The notes below the pieces were generated by a model, which had not been told where the DNA came from, searched no databases, and worked only from the letters and a program-made list of their open reading frames with translations. From a virus, in the IMG/VR virus record IMGVR_UViG_3300046777_002658, positions 124,001-188,000 of that record: 64,000 nucleotides of DNA. One strand, written 5' to 3'. Made by a program: the position numbers and the translations under genes. This document shows, in pieces, positions 9,637 to 18,132 of the stretch (position 1 is its first letter; each line of letters begins with the position of its first letter).

Positions 9637-10127
9637 AAAACTGTCCTGATGAGTTTTACAGCCAATGTGCTAATGCTCTGAAAAAGTGTAAGGTTTGTGC
9701 TGCTGGGGCAGGTAGTAACAACTGTAAGGTGTTTTACCAATCTTTAACAGGAGAAAACCCCCAGCATCCTTATAAACCAGACCAGCGGAAGCAGAAGAGA
9801 CTAAAGCAAGCTAAAGAAGTTGAAAAGAAACAACTGCAGGGAATTGCTAAAGCAACTCTTCGCTCTGGTGCTGCTTTTGGTAATGGTGACGGTGAGCTGC
9901 TATCAGGTACTCTTAGGCTGGAAACTAAAGACCGAGGAGTTAAAAAGTCTTGGAACCTAACCTTACCAGAGTATGAAAAAGGTCAACAGCAAGGAATCGA
10001 CATTTATGGTATCACCATCACCCACCCTGTGACAGGTAAAAGCCTCACAATGTACATGATGGAAGAAAGAATAGCCGGGCATCTTCTAGCACTGATTCAA
10101 AAAGAACAAACTAAGGATAAAGACTAA
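9633..10127 (+). CDS. Putative PD-(D/E)XK nuclease, Holliday-junction-resolvase-like
   Basis: This 164-residue protein has a cysteine-rich start (C4, C12, C19, C22, C31), then SGAAFGNGDGELLSG and LRLETKD near residues 81-103. The GD followed by ExK spacing resembles the catalytic core of small PD-(D/E)XK nucleases of the phage resolvase type (SGA...GD...E.K). The stop overlaps the ATG of recA (TAATG), so a recombination role fits. The assignment rests on a short motif and is tentative. Confidence 0.45.
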   Translation: MKNCPDEFYSQCANALKKCKVCAAGAGSNNCKVFYQSLTGENPQHPYKPDQRKQKRLKQAKEVEKKQLQGIAKATLRSGAAFGNGDGELLSGTLRLETKDRGVKKSWNLTLPEYEKGQQQGIDIYGITITHPVTGKSLTMYMMEERIAGHLLALIQKEQTKDKD

Positions 10128-11188
10128 TGGCAACAAAGAAAACTGTAGAAGCCGAGCCAGTAAGTTCTCTGTTTGAAAGGCTATCAAAAAGTCATTCAGG
10201 AATGATTCGTAAAGCTGGCACAATACCTTTAACCGAAAGGATTCCTACAGGTATAGCTGGTTTAGATGTTGTCACAGGTGGAGGCTGGCCTAAAGGGAGA
10301 ATCTGTGAGATATCAGGGCCAGAGAGCATGGGTAAATCAGCTATGATGCTGCAGTGCTGCAAGCAAGAGATTAAAGCCGGGAACGAACCTTTGTTTGTTG
10401 ACCTTGAAAGAACTTTAACTCTTAACCATATTGATAACCTAGAAGAGCATAGCAAGCGTATTGAAAGTAATCAGGAAAGAATAGTAGCCTACGGTCTATC
10501 TGAGAATCTGACAGTCGGCTATCCTGTGTACGGTGAAGAGACTATTGATTTAGTTTTAAAAGCTGTAGAGCTAGGGTCTACTTTACTAGTAGTAGACTCC
10601 CTGCCTTTAATGATTCCAAAGAGTGTTGCGGATAAGATTGATGATGATTCAACTTACACAGCTCCAGCAATGGCAATCGCAGGAATGTTTAACAGACTAG
10701 CAGGTAAGCTAATCAGAGGTGTAGAGCTTGCTGGGAGTTGTCTTGTCTTTATCAACCAGGTTAGAGATAAAGTCAACTCTATGCACGGTGGAACTCACAC
10801 TCCTGGGGGTCACTCTATCCACCATGCTTTTTCTTTGAGAATAGAGCTTACCCACTCTATAAAAGACAAAGACAAACCAGGTCTGATCAGAACTCACATA
10901 AAGATTATCAAAAACAAAACTCACACACCGCTGTTAACAACAGAGATACCAATTCTTAATGGTGTTGTCCAGCTGGGGCGATCGCTTGTCTTTGAGGCTG
11001 TTAAGGTTGGCATCATAGAAAAGAAGGGTGCTTGGTACAAGTTTAGTCAGGAGTACCTTACTTTAAACAACATAGAGAAAGAAAACGTTGGGAATGGTGA
11101 AGAGAAAGCCGGGGAGTTTCTAGAAGCTAATCAAGAACTTTACTCTTTAGTATATAAAGATGTTTTAGTGAGGAATGGGATTGTATGA
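10127..11188 (+). CDS. recA: RecA-like recombinase
   Basis: This 353-residue protein has Walker A GPESMGKS (residues 64-71), Walker B STLLVVDSLP (151-160), and the later FINQVRDKVN and GGTHTPGGHS segments typical of RecA L1/L2 regions. The family polymerises on single-stranded DNA and promotes strand exchange, here for phage recombination and repair. It is close in length to bacterial RecA but the termini differ. It overlaps genes on both sides by 1-4 bp, consistent with an operon leading into the polymerase. Confidence 0.9.
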   Translation: MATKKTVEAEPVSSLFERLSKSHSGMIRKAGTIPLTERIPTGIAGLDVVTGGGWPKGRICEISGPESMGKSAMMLQCCKQEIKAGNEPLFVDLERTLTLNHIDNLEEHSKRIESNQERIVAYGLSENLTVGYPVYGEETIDLVLKAVELGSTLLVVDSLPLMIPKSVADKIDDDSTYTAPAMAIAGMFNRLAGKLIRGVELAGSCLVFINQVRDKVNSMHGGTHTPGGHSIHHAFSLRIELTHSIKDKDKPGLIRTHIKIIKNKTHTPLLTTEIPILNGVVQLGRSLVFEAVKVGIIEKKGAWYKFSQEYLTLNNIEKENVGNGEEKAGEFLEANQELYSLVYKDVLVRNGIV

Positions 11189-11367
11189 GCTTAGATAAAA
11201 AAGACCAGGAGCGAGCATACCTAACTCGCATAACCAAGAACTTAACTAATGCTGAAAAAAAGCTTGAAAGAGCTGAAGCTAATCTACTGCAAGCTAAAGC
11301 TTTAAAAGAAAAAGCTACTAGAGAGTTAGCTGACTATAACAATTTAGCAACTAACCAAGATGGTTGA
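11185..11367 (+). CDS. Small coiled-coil protein
   Basis: This 60-residue, lysine/glutamate-rich helix (NAEKKLERAEANLLQAKALK) lies between recA and the polymerase and overlaps both by a few bases. The overlaps support translation. Its function is unknown. Confidence 0.5.
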   Translation: MSLDKKDQERAYLTRITKNLTNAEKKLERAEANLLQAKALKEKATRELADYNNLATNQDG

Positions 11368-13768
11368 CATAATAACCAGAACCAAAAAGCTGTTTGAGTA
11401 CATAACATCGTTGGATGCTTACTCAGCAGCCTGCAGTTTTCTTTTTGGTTCTCAAAGATTAGCTGTGGATACAGAAACCTGTGTAAGAGAAGAATGGCTG
11501 ACTAAAAAGGGCTCGGCTCTAGATCCGCACACAGGCAGAATATCTTTGATTATTATACAGAAGCCAAAAAGTCTACCCTACGTCTTTGACTTGTTTCACT
11601 TAGAGGCTGCTGGCTATAACCCTCAGATGCTCATAGATGTTCTGGAATCAACTGTAGAGTATCAGCTTGGAGTTAATTACAAGTTTGATATGCAGTTTAT
11701 GAAAGGAACTCTAAACTATATGCCAGAGAGGGTCAAAGATGTTCTGATAATGGGTAAACTGATTAGTAATGCAACTGGCTCTAAGGTTGGTAAAGGTCAT
11801 GGTCACAGCTATGCTGACTTAACTAGAGAGTACCTCAACGTTCACATCACAGGTAAAAAAGACCTTAGAACCTCATCTTGGGGGTTAGGTCTTTCTGCTA
11901 GATCCTTGGATAGTGAGTGGTGGTATGAGAAGATTCTTTATGCTGCTACTGACGTGAAGTACCTCTTTCAACTTCACGACATTATGGAGAAGGTAATATG
12001 TGACCCTTTGCCTAACTCTCCCTTACTGGGTTGGAATGGTGACTCTGGCTCTTATGGTTTGGGAATGGCTAGAGTCCTGAAAAGAGAATCTCAGTTCATT
12101 CCTATAATCGCTGAGATGGAATATGGGGGTATGCCAGTCTCCCTAGAGACAATGACTCTGTACCAAGAAGGCGTGACAGAGGCTCTAGAAGACTGTGGAG
12201 TGTACTTATCCAAAGAATTAGAGCTGGACACCCCAATCAGAAACTGGGAGGGAAGGCTTGTGCCTACTACCAAAGCCCTTAAGATGTTGAGGTCTTCAAC
12301 TGGCTTACTGGATATACTTCAGAAGGCTATTAACATGAAGAAGATTAGTGATGTGCAGGGCGTCACTCTTAAAAGGATGCTGGACATAATTGACCTTCTT
12401 CACTCCTTTAATAAGGAAGATACAGGGGGTGATGGAGAGTCAGGAGTCGAGGACATCTTTATCAACAGTGAAGAAGAGAACCTGTTTGGTGAGCTGACCA
12501 TTATGGAAGAGTCAGAACTACTAGCTATTAGTCCAGTAGTTAAGTCTATCCTAGAGTTTAAGAAGCTAACCAAACAAGAGGGGATGGACTTGAGAAAGTT
12601 TGTTAATCCTGTCACAGGAAACATACATCCTAAGTATGACCAATTAGGAGCAGCTACAAGCCGATCTTGTATAGCTGCTGGAATGAAAGTACAAGTACCA
12701 GGAGGTCAAAAGAACATAGAAGATATCCGAGTAGGAGACTATGTTTACTGCTACACAGAAGGGGGAAAACCCACTTTGAGAAAGGTTCTAAGAACTTGGT
12801 GTCATGGTGAGCAAGAAGTTGTTGCTGTTAAGTGGCAGAGTACGTCTAACAAGAGTGTAGTCGGTAAAGTATTATGCACTCCAAACCATTTGTTCAAAAC
12901 CAAACAAGAGGGGTGGGTGAAAGCAAAAGACCTTAAACGTTACCAAAAGATTTTTCATCTTCAAAGAGAAAGCTTAACGCCTTCAGCTAAGAGAAGTAGT
13001 AGACCCAGACTTTATGGGACAAACTGCTTTATGGAATATGAGCAAGTAGTAATAAAGAGAGAGTATTTTAGTGCTCCTAATAACTGGCACATTCACCACA
13101 AAGATGAAAACCCTTGGAACAATAACTTATGCAACTTGGAGGTAATGACAGGTACAGACCATTTAAGACAACATAAGATAGAAAGAGCAGAAAAAGGTTT
13201 AACCAAGTTTGAACACCTGTGCCTACCAGAAAATAGACCAAAGCTAAAACATGAAGCTGAACACCCTAGCTGGATTGAGAAAAGTAAGTTTCAACTACTG
13301 AAGATGTTAGCACAAGCTAAAGGGCACCCAGCCCAGGTAGACATGGACTTTGAGACCTTTAAGAGAAAGTGTGCTTTATACTCTATAAACATCAAAGAAG
13401 TTACTTCTAGATATGGCAAAAATGGAGTATATCTGAACAGAGCCAACGTTAGAAGAGCTTTAGACTCAAGCAAAAACACTGAGATTGCTTCTAGAAAACT
13501 AGGAATTGGCACAAGACGCTTAATAGAAGTTTGTAGAAAGTTAGGAGTTAGCTACTCTAATCATTTTGTTACTTCTGTACGCCCAGCCGGTAAAGCTATT
13601 GTGTATGACTTAGAGGTAGAGGAGTTTAACAACTTTATTTGTGAGGAGCTATGTGTTCATAACTCTTCTTCTAACCCTAACAGTCAGCAGATAGGCAATA
13701 GAAGCCATGTTACTCTCACCTTTTCAAAACCTTGGTTTGCTCCCATTGGGATTGACCTTAACCTATAA
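11360..13768 (+). CDS. DNA polymerase I family A, N-terminal block with intein 1
   Basis: The first 430 residues hold a DEDDy 3'-5' proofreading exonuclease: DTET (37-40), NYKFDMQF and YAATDVKYL supply the three motifs. The family A polymerase domain then begins. At extein AATSRS an intein interrupts; after it the extein resumes SSSNPNSQQIG, which joins to the family A consensus (TxRLSSSNPNLQ). About 25 codons after IG the frame no longer resembles polymerase and ends at 13768, because an insertion follows. The coding block therefore ends near 13690. The product is completed by blocks at 13950-14038, 14676-16438, 18205-18274, 19700-19789 and 20174-20425, predicted to give a polymerase of roughly 770 residues. 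Confidence 0.9.
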   Translation: MVDIITRTKKLFEYITSLDAYSAACSFLFGSQRLAVDTETCVREEWLTKKGSALDPHTGRISLIIIQKPKSLPYVFDLFHLEAAGYNPQMLIDVLESTVEYQLGVNYKFDMQFMKGTLNYMPERVKDVLIMGKLISNATGSKVGKGHGHSYADLTREYLNVHITGKKDLRTSSWGLGLSARSLDSEWWYEKILYAATDVKYLFQLHDIMEKVICDPLPNSPLLGWNGDSGSYGLGMARVLKRESQFIPIIAEMEYGGMPVSLETMTLYQEGVTEALEDCGVYLSKELELDTPIRNWEGRLVPTTKALKMLRSSTGLLDILQKAINMKKISDVQGVTLKRMLDIIDLLHSFNKEDTGGDGESGVEDIFINSEEENLFGELTIMEESELLAISPVVKSILEFKKLTKQEGMDLRKFVNPVTGNIHPKYDQLGAATSRSCIAAGMKVQVPGGQKNIEDIRVGDYVYCYTEGGKPTLRKVLRTWCHGEQEVVAVKWQSTSNKSVVGKVLCTPNHLFKTKQEGWVKAKDLKRYQKIFHLQRESLTPSAKRSSRPRLYGTNCFMEYEQVVIKREYFSAPNNWHIHHKDENPWNNNLCNLEVMTGTDHLRQHKIERAEKGLTKFEHLCLPENRPKLKHEAEHPSWIEKSKFQLLKMLAQAKGHPAQVDMDFETFKRKCALYSINIKEVTSRYGKNGVYLNRANVRRALDSSKNTEIASRKLGIGTRRLIEVCRKLGVSYSNHFVTSVRPAGKAIVYDLEVEEFNNFICEELCVHNSSSNPNSQQIGNRSHVTLTFSKPWFAPIGIDLNL
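12668..13663 (+). mobile_element. Intein 1 in DNA polymerase (HNH homing endonuclease)
   Basis: The 332-residue intein starts with Cys1 (CIAAGMKVQV), has a splicing-block TPNHLFK with its His, and ends LCVHN before Ser+1, the canonical HN/S junction. Between the blocks is an HNH-type segment (WHIHHKDENPWNNN, then LEV..TDHLRQH), so it is likely a mobile intein. Removal joins SRS to SSSNPN and restores a conserved family A polymerase segment. All key splicing residues are present, so splicing should be active. Confidence 0.92.
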
Positions 13769-13955
13769 AGAGTTAAGCGTGCTCTCATGTTTTAGAGAAG
13801 CAGACCACATTTGTTATCCAGATACTAACCTAACCCGAAAGGAGGTGATGCTTGCGTTGAGCACCTTAAAAGCAAAACAGTTGATAGTCCGCAGGCAATA
13901 CTATCAACTGACTAAACGAGGAAAAGAAATAAAATGTCTTCTATTTGCCAAACCA
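13690..13955 (+). other. Unexplained insertion between polymerase blocks 1 and 2
   Basis: Polymerase homology stops after SSSNPNSQQIGN near 13697 and resumes in the same frame as KLSFPGNPRVGFEAKPGRV from about 13955. The intervening roughly 260 bp contain in-frame stops. It could be a short intron, but I cannot see the R and S core segments present in the four introns downstream, so its exact ends and nature are open. The stretch codes for most of a winged-helix protein in another frame. Confidence 0.55.
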
Positions 13956-13988
13956 GAAAACTTAGCTTTCCAGGAAACCCCAGAGTAG
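13707..13988 (+). CDS. Small winged-helix protein inside polymerase insertion
   Basis: This 93-residue ORF has a clear winged-helix pattern: LTYKELSVLSCF (helix 1), LTRKEVMLALSTLKAKQLI (recognition helices) and YYQLTKRGKEI (wing), as in MarR/PadR-like DNA-binding proteins. It lies in the insertion that splits the polymerase, and its last 10-12 codons run into polymerase block 2 in a different frame. The first 12 codons may not be used. It may regulate or be cargo of the insertion; function is unknown. Confidence 0.5.
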   Translation: MLLSPFQNLGLLPLGLTLTYKELSVLSCFREADHICYPDTNLTRKEVMLALSTLKAKQLIVRRQYYQLTKRGKEIKCLLFAKPENLAFQETPE

Positions 13989-14038
13989 GATTTGAAGCCA
14001 AGCCGGGTAGAGTTCATATAAGCTGTGATTACGCGGGT
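13950..14038 (+). CDS. DNA polymerase block 2 (start of motif A)
   Basis: In the frame of block 1, this short block reads KLSFPGNPRVGFEAKPGRV then HISCDYAG. DYAG begins family A motif A (DYSQIEL in most relatives), which carries a metal-binding aspartate. The block ends with T at 14038, as expected of a group I 5' splice site, and continues with QEL at 14676. The left boundary is approximate because the preceding insertion is not resolved. Confidence 0.82.
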
Positions 14039-14675
14039 TAACTTTGAAGAGTAGATGCTTAAACCCATGATCAACCCAGAACTTTCTGCTTCACAAATAC
14101 AGCAGTTGATAGCCGATTACCAGTCAGACAAACCTGTGGCTTCCATCAGAAAAGAATATGGTTTAGACCCATACCACTTTTACAAACTCCTGCGAGAGCA
14201 GGGTGTAACTGTTAGTAGAAAACACTCTAAAAAAGCTTTAACTGAGCAGCAAGTGAAGCAGATAATGTCTGATTACCAGAGTTCCACACACGTGGAACAA
14301 ATCTTGAGTACATACAACATAAGCACAAGTGTTCTTTACAGGCTAGTAAGAGAACATAATGTGGCAAGACGGAGACTACCTTCGCTTTTGGGTAAAGCAG
14401 AGGAAATAGCATCTACTAACTAAATGGCCCCCTGCAGGCGTGAGCTTGTAGAGTAAACCTGGTTAACTAGGGGAACCCTAAGTCCTTATAGATATGGGAA
14501 TCCCTAGCCAAGCCTAACAGGAATGATAGGAAGGTGTACAGACTAGAGTTAGTAAGCTAGAACAGCAGAGGACTCCACGAACACCAGGCGTCTTGTAACC
14601 CAAGATGAAGAGATAGTCGAACCTCCAGTGAAAGCTGGAGAGGTAGGGATAAAGAACCTTACGAGAACATACAAG
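14039..14675 (+). ncRNA. Group I intron in polymerase motif A (intron 2)
   Basis: The 637-nt intron splits DYAG and QELITAAAWSK. It follows the exon U (T14038) and ends with G14675. Core elements are visible: a Q-like GGGAATCCCTAGCCAAGC near 14495, an R-like GTACAGACTAG containing GACTA (14541-14545), an S-like AGATAGTC with TAGTC (14614-14618) pairing with it as P7, and a P9 hairpin CTCCAGTGAAAGCTGGAG. The intron carries one ORF near its 5' end and no recognised homing endonuclease. Confidence 0.88.
14055..14423 (+). CDS. Tandem helix-turn-helix protein in intron 2
   Basis: This 122-residue ORF contains two related helix-turn-helix units, about residues 10-48 (QIQQLIADYQS.....I.KEYGLDPYHFYKLLRE) and 62-100 (QVKQIMSDYQS.....ILSTYNISTSVLYRLVRE). 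The repeat resembles the HTH part of resolvases or of intron-encoded DNA-binding modules, but no nuclease domain follows. It might bind DNA as a remnant or accessory of a homing enzyme. It ends before the catalytic core of the intron. Confidence 0.6.
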   Translation: MLKPMINPELSASQIQQLIADYQSDKPVASIRKEYGLDPYHFYKLLREQGVTVSRKHSKKALTEQQVKQIMSDYQSSTHVEQILSTYNISTSVLYRLVREHNVARRRLPSLLGKAEEIASTN

Positions 14676-16438
14676 CAAGAGCTAATCACAGCAGCCGCTT
14701 GGTCTAAAGACCCTACTATGGTTAACAGTTACTTGGTAGAACCAGAACTATGTCTACCTGATGGAACAAAATATCCTAACCCACTTTCTGACCTTCATTT
14801 AATTTCTGCTATGAACTGTGTAGCTCCTTCTCTTCCTTCTCTAGCAACAATATTTGTTGGTAAGCCAGAGTGGGAGTGGAGAAAGATAGCAGATAAAAGT
14901 GGAGCACGTAAGAGTGCTAAGTGTGTAACTGGAGATACTAAAGTTCTCACTTCCAGCGGATGGGTAGAAATTAGAGAGCTAGTGACACATAGGAAGGAAG
15001 GTTTTAAAGACTTTGAGAAACCTATACCTATTGCCTCAATTTCAGGTACTAAAGGAGCAACACAAGCTTATTACGGAGGAACACAAAAAGTCTTCAGATT
15101 AACTCTGAAAAATGGTTTAGAGATAAAAGCCACAGCAGAGCACAAATTCTTAGCCCAGACAGAGTTAGGTTTTGAGTGGGTCAAGCTCTCAGATCTCTCT
15201 AAAGGACAGCATTTAGTTATGAAATTAGGGTCAGATTTACACGGTCATAACTTATCCGTCCCCCAGATAAACTTGCAGGCAGTCACAAGTTACAAAGACT
15301 TAGAGATACCTAGTGAGTTAACACCAGCTCTCTCAAGATTTCTTGGGCTTTTAATATCTGAAGGAAGCCTTGAGAAAGAAGGTAATGGTTATTCAGTTTC
15401 TGTTGGTGTAGAAAAGGTAAGCATTGACTTTATACCTATTGTTGAAGAGTGTTTTTCAAGTCTCTTTAATAACAAGTTCTCTAAATGTTCTTCCAGTAAA
15501 GGGGTGCACTTTTTCATTAGCTCCGAAAAACTCTATTTATGGATGAAGCAGATAGAAGTTAAACCAGGCAGTGGCAACCAGGCTATTCCATCTCTGATTA
15601 AACAAGCTCCTAAAGCCCTTAAAGTAGAGTTTCTAAAGGCTCTATTTGAAGGGGATGGGTGTGTTCATAAAGCAGTTGGCGGTGGCAACAAGATTTGCTA
15701 CGACAGTAAGTCAAAGCAGTTATGTCTCGAGCTCCAGCTAGAGCTGTTAAATCTTGGTATTGCCAGCAATATCACCAAAGAGAAAAGGAAAAAGTATGGG
15801 TCTTACTGGAGGTTAAACATAACAGGGCGTAAACACATAAGTAGATTTGAGGAGCAGATCGGCTTTTTGACAGCTACAAAGAAAGCTTCTTTAAAAGAGG
15901 CTATAAGCAATTCTCAGCATGGAAAGTCTGTAGTATTTGTACCTGGAGGGAGAGATTACTGGAGAGAAACCATAGAAAACCCTCTATGCCCTAAAGAGTA
16001 TCTAGCTGACTTAAGACTACGCCTTCGTAGAAATATGTTAGTAGGAGAAACTTTAGTAGATAGGTTAAAGCCATTCATAGTTGACTCAACTCTAAAACAA
16101 CTGACTGATAACAACCTCTGGGTAGTTCCAGTTAAAGAAATTTTAGAGGATGGAGAGGAAGAAGTATTTGACCTTTATGAGCCAGATACTACTGCAGCTA
16201 TATTCAACGGAATAGTAGCCCAGGACTCCTTAAACTTTGGAAGCATTTATCTCATGTCTTACCAAACAGCTTCAGAGAACTTCTGTGTAAAGGAAGAGGT
16301 AGCTAAATCTTGGCTAACAGGTCACAGAACTACTTTTCCTGGGTATTATGCCTGGGCAGAAGAGTATGGAGCGATCGCAGCAGCTAGAGGATTTGCGATA
16401 TCTCCAGTATCAAAGCTCATCAGATGGGTTGGCAACTT
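14676..16438 (+). CDS. DNA polymerase block 3 with intein 2 (motifs A and B)
   Basis: The block continues motif A (QELITAAAWSKDPT), then reaches motif B as GARKSAK, which intein 2 interrupts. After the intein it resumes SLNFGSIYLMS, giving RKSAKSLNFGSIY, the family A O-helix (RxxxKxxxFGxxY). It continues to SPVSKLIRWVGN and ends with TT at 16438; the codon is completed by T at 18205, giving RWVGNFDEENAKG. The same frame runs on to a stop at 16472 but those last codons are intron. The apparent ORF upstream to 14628 is also intron. Confidence 0.88.
14922..16226 (+). mobile_element. Intein 2 in DNA polymerase (LAGLIDADG homing endonuclease)
   Basis: The 435-residue intein starts at Cys1 (CVTGDTKVLTSSGWVEI), has a block with AEHKFL, and two LAGLIDADG-type helices, FLGLLISEGSL and FLKALFEGDGCV. 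It ends IFNGIVAQD before Ser+1. The usual penultimate His and terminal Asn are Gln and Asp here. Removal rebuilds the O-helix RKSAK-SLNFG exactly. Terminal Asp is known in some natural inteins and can be compatible with splicing, but efficiency cannot be judged from sequence. Confidence 0.88.
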
Positions 16439-16638
16439 CTTACAGCCCCGCTACCAAGTGATTGGTGGATGACAACTGGGTGAATTAGGTGAATCTCCTA
16501 CTCTTATAACAAAGAGGGACAACGCCTAGCCAAGCTTACCAGGAATGGTAAGAAGGTCTAAAGACTAATGCTGTACCACCAGAACGGTGATGAGAGCAAC
16601 ACGAGCGCCCAGCAACTTCTTAATTAACAACCAAAACA

Positions 16639-16869
16639 ATGCACAGGTTTGAGAAACTAATAGACCAGTGGGGTAGACCAAATGGTGAAGTAATAAAAGA
16701 CGAGGATATGAACTGTTGGTTAGATGCAGTAGCCTATGCCAGCTTAAGAACTAACAAAACAGGTATTCAGTATAAAGCTGTCTATAACCATCTAACAAGA
16801 GCTGTTCATGTTCTACCAGAAAGAAAGTATTTGACAGAGTTAGAAAATCAAACAGAGGGTCAAAAGTAA
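16639..16869 (+). CDS. Small unknown protein in intron 3
   Basis: This 76-residue protein (VIKDEDMNCWLDAVAYASLR in the middle) is the first of five ORFs in the intron 3 loop. It has no endonuclease motif. Its stop overlaps the ATG of the next ORF (TAATG), so the ORFs form a coupled series. No family is recognised. Confidence 0.5.
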   Translation: MHRFEKLIDQWGRPNGEVIKDEDMNCWLDAVAYASLRTNKTGIQYKAVYNHLTRAVHVLPERKYLTELENQTEGQK

Positions 16870-16997
16870 TGAGCGACATTGATAAGCTAAAACAGTGGGT
16901 AAAGAGTGGAGCTGCAAAGCCTCCTGAAGGAGAAACAGCAGAGACTATGATCAGACATATAGACAAAATAGTTAACTCTAACCAGGGTAAGAAGTAG
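16869..16997 (+). CDS. Very small unknown protein in intron 3
   Basis: A 42-codon ORF starts at the ATG that overlaps the preceding stop and ends with TAG at 16997. It encodes MSDIDKLKQWVKSGAAKPPE followed by a charged helix. The tight overlap and 2-bp gap to the next ORF support it as a gene. Function is unknown. Confidence 0.45.
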   Translation: MSDIDKLKQWVKSGAAKPPEGETAETMIRHIDKIVNSNQGKK

Positions 16998-16999
16998 TT

Positions 17000-17209
17000 A
17001 TGTTTGATAAACAGCCAGAGTTAAAAAATGCTTTCTTCTTACCAAAAGATGAAGATAAGTCAGTTAAGAACTCTGTGGCACAACATCTAGAAGCAGTAGT
17101 TTCTTGGGCTAAAAAGCAGAGGATTGGTAAAGAAGAAATAGATTCTTTTACCCTTACTGCAGCCGCAGAGTATTTCCTTAAGCACAAAAAGCAGATTAAA
17201 AAGCTTTAG
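17000..17209 (+). CDS. Small unknown protein in intron 3
   Basis: This 69-residue, lysine-rich protein starts 2 bp after the previous stop. It is mostly helical and acid/base balanced. After its end comes a perfect palindrome around AAAGCTTTAGCTAAAGCTTT. No family is recognised. Confidence 0.45.
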   Translation: MFDKQPELKNAFFLPKDEDKSVKNSVAQHLEAVVSWAKKQRIGKEEIDSFTLTAAAEYFLKHKKQIKKL

Positions 17210-17220
17210 CTAAAGCTTTA

Positions 17221-17433
17221 GTGGAACAGAATACAAAACTAGAACCTAACAGCACTAACACCAAACTAAAAGACCTATTAACTTCTGGAGAGATAGTGCT
17301 GCCAGCTAACATGGAGTTTACAGAAGCACTACAGGTTCTGCATAGCCAAGCTATTTATGAGGCTAGTTTTGGTTATCTTAATGAACCACTGCCACCCGCT
17401 AAAGGTTTTGTAGTCACTAAGTCAAAGCACTAA
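17221..17433 (+). CDS. Small unknown protein in intron 3
   Basis: This 70-residue ORF begins with GTG just after the palindrome at 17197-17219. It has an acidic helical middle (TEALQVLHSQAIYEASFGY). No motif is recognised; translation is supported only by its place in the coupled series. Confidence 0.4.
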   Translation: MEQNTKLEPNSTNTKLKDLLTSGEIVLPANMEFTEALQVLHSQAIYEASFGYLNEPLPPAKGFVVTKSKH

Positions 17434-17449
17434 AAATAGAGGCGTAAAT

Positions 17450-17590
17450 ATGACAGTCAACCAAAAGCCCAAACTTAAGTGTAAGCCCACTACTTCTAGC
17501 AAAAAGATAGTAGTAAAACCTAAGAAAGTGTATGACTGTCAGCTAGAGAATGATTTTGATGACAAACTATATGAATGGTGGAGTGATTAA
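17450..17590 (+). CDS. Very small basic protein in intron 3
   Basis: A 46-codon ORF encodes a very basic N-terminal half (KPKLKCKPTTSSKKIVVKPK) and an acidic, tryptophan-containing tail ending WWSD. A GGAGGCG-like GAGGCG lies 7 bp before the ATG as a possible ribosome site. The stop overlaps the ATG of the next ORF. It may bind nucleic acid, but that is a guess from charge only. Confidence 0.45.
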   Translation: MTVNQKPKLKCKPTTSSKKIVVKPKKVYDCQLENDFDDKLYEWWSD

Positions 17591-18090
17591 TGGTTAACAA
17601 GTACAATTTGCTGTTCTTGATAAAGCTGTCTAATGGAATAGCTCACGAGTTTAGAAGAACTAGCTTGCAGAAGACTTTGAAGGACGCAATAGAAGAAGCA
17701 ATCAGTATAGAGTGTGCTGTTCAGTTTGACAATATTAACTTTGTGCTGCACTCTATTCTGTCAGAAGAGGGAGAAACAGTATGGAGTAAACAACCAAAGC
17801 TAAAAAGGTTCTCCTTGAACTTTAGTGTTTACAGAGGAAGAACAACAATAAGCAAGAAAATAACAAGCGAGGTTGAAGCAGATTCAGTAGAACAAGCTAA
17901 AGTAGCAGCAACAGAATTAGCTAACAATCTAAATTGTGATTCTCTTATCACGTACACCCTAACAAGCATAGTAGACAAAGAAACAGGAGAAGAAGAATGG
18001 AGCATTTACTGGATAAATCCTAAGAAACTACAAAAAAACCTTCCTGATCCAGCACTAACACAATTGCTTAATACTTTCTACAAGTATTAA
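17590..18090 (+). CDS. Unknown protein, last cargo gene of intron 3
   Basis: This 166-residue protein has two similar beta-alpha parts (ALKDAIEEAISIECA-like and SVEQAKVAATELANN) suggesting a duplicated small alpha/beta fold. No family is recognised. It ends just before an AAGAAAAAAGAACAAAGAATG element and the returning strand of the P8 stem. Confidence 0.5.
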   Translation: MVNKYNLLFLIKLSNGIAHEFRRTSLQKTLKDAIEEAISIECAVQFDNINFVLHSILSEEGETVWSKQPKLKRFSLNFSVYRGRTTISKKITSEVEADSVEQAKVAATELANNLNCDSLITYTLTSIVDKETGEEEWSIYWINPKKLQKNLPDPALTQLLNTFYKY

Positions 18091-18112
18091 GCAAGAAAAA
18101 AGAACAAAGAAT

Positions 18113-18132
18113 GGTTGTTAATTAAGAAGTTG
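18113..18132 (+). repeat. Returning arm of 20-bp intron 3 inverted repeat
   Basis: The sequence GGTTGTTAATTAAGAAGTTG is the exact reverse complement of CAACTTCTTAATTAACAACC at 16613-16632. The two arms flank the five cargo ORFs and sit where P8 should lie in the group I core, so they would bring the two halves of the ribozyme together across 1.5 kb. Confidence 0.85.

Noticed and set aside
14628-14675. Start of the block-3 ORF at 14628
   Set aside because: These codons lie in the 3' end of the intron (P9 region); the polymerase frame begins at 14676.
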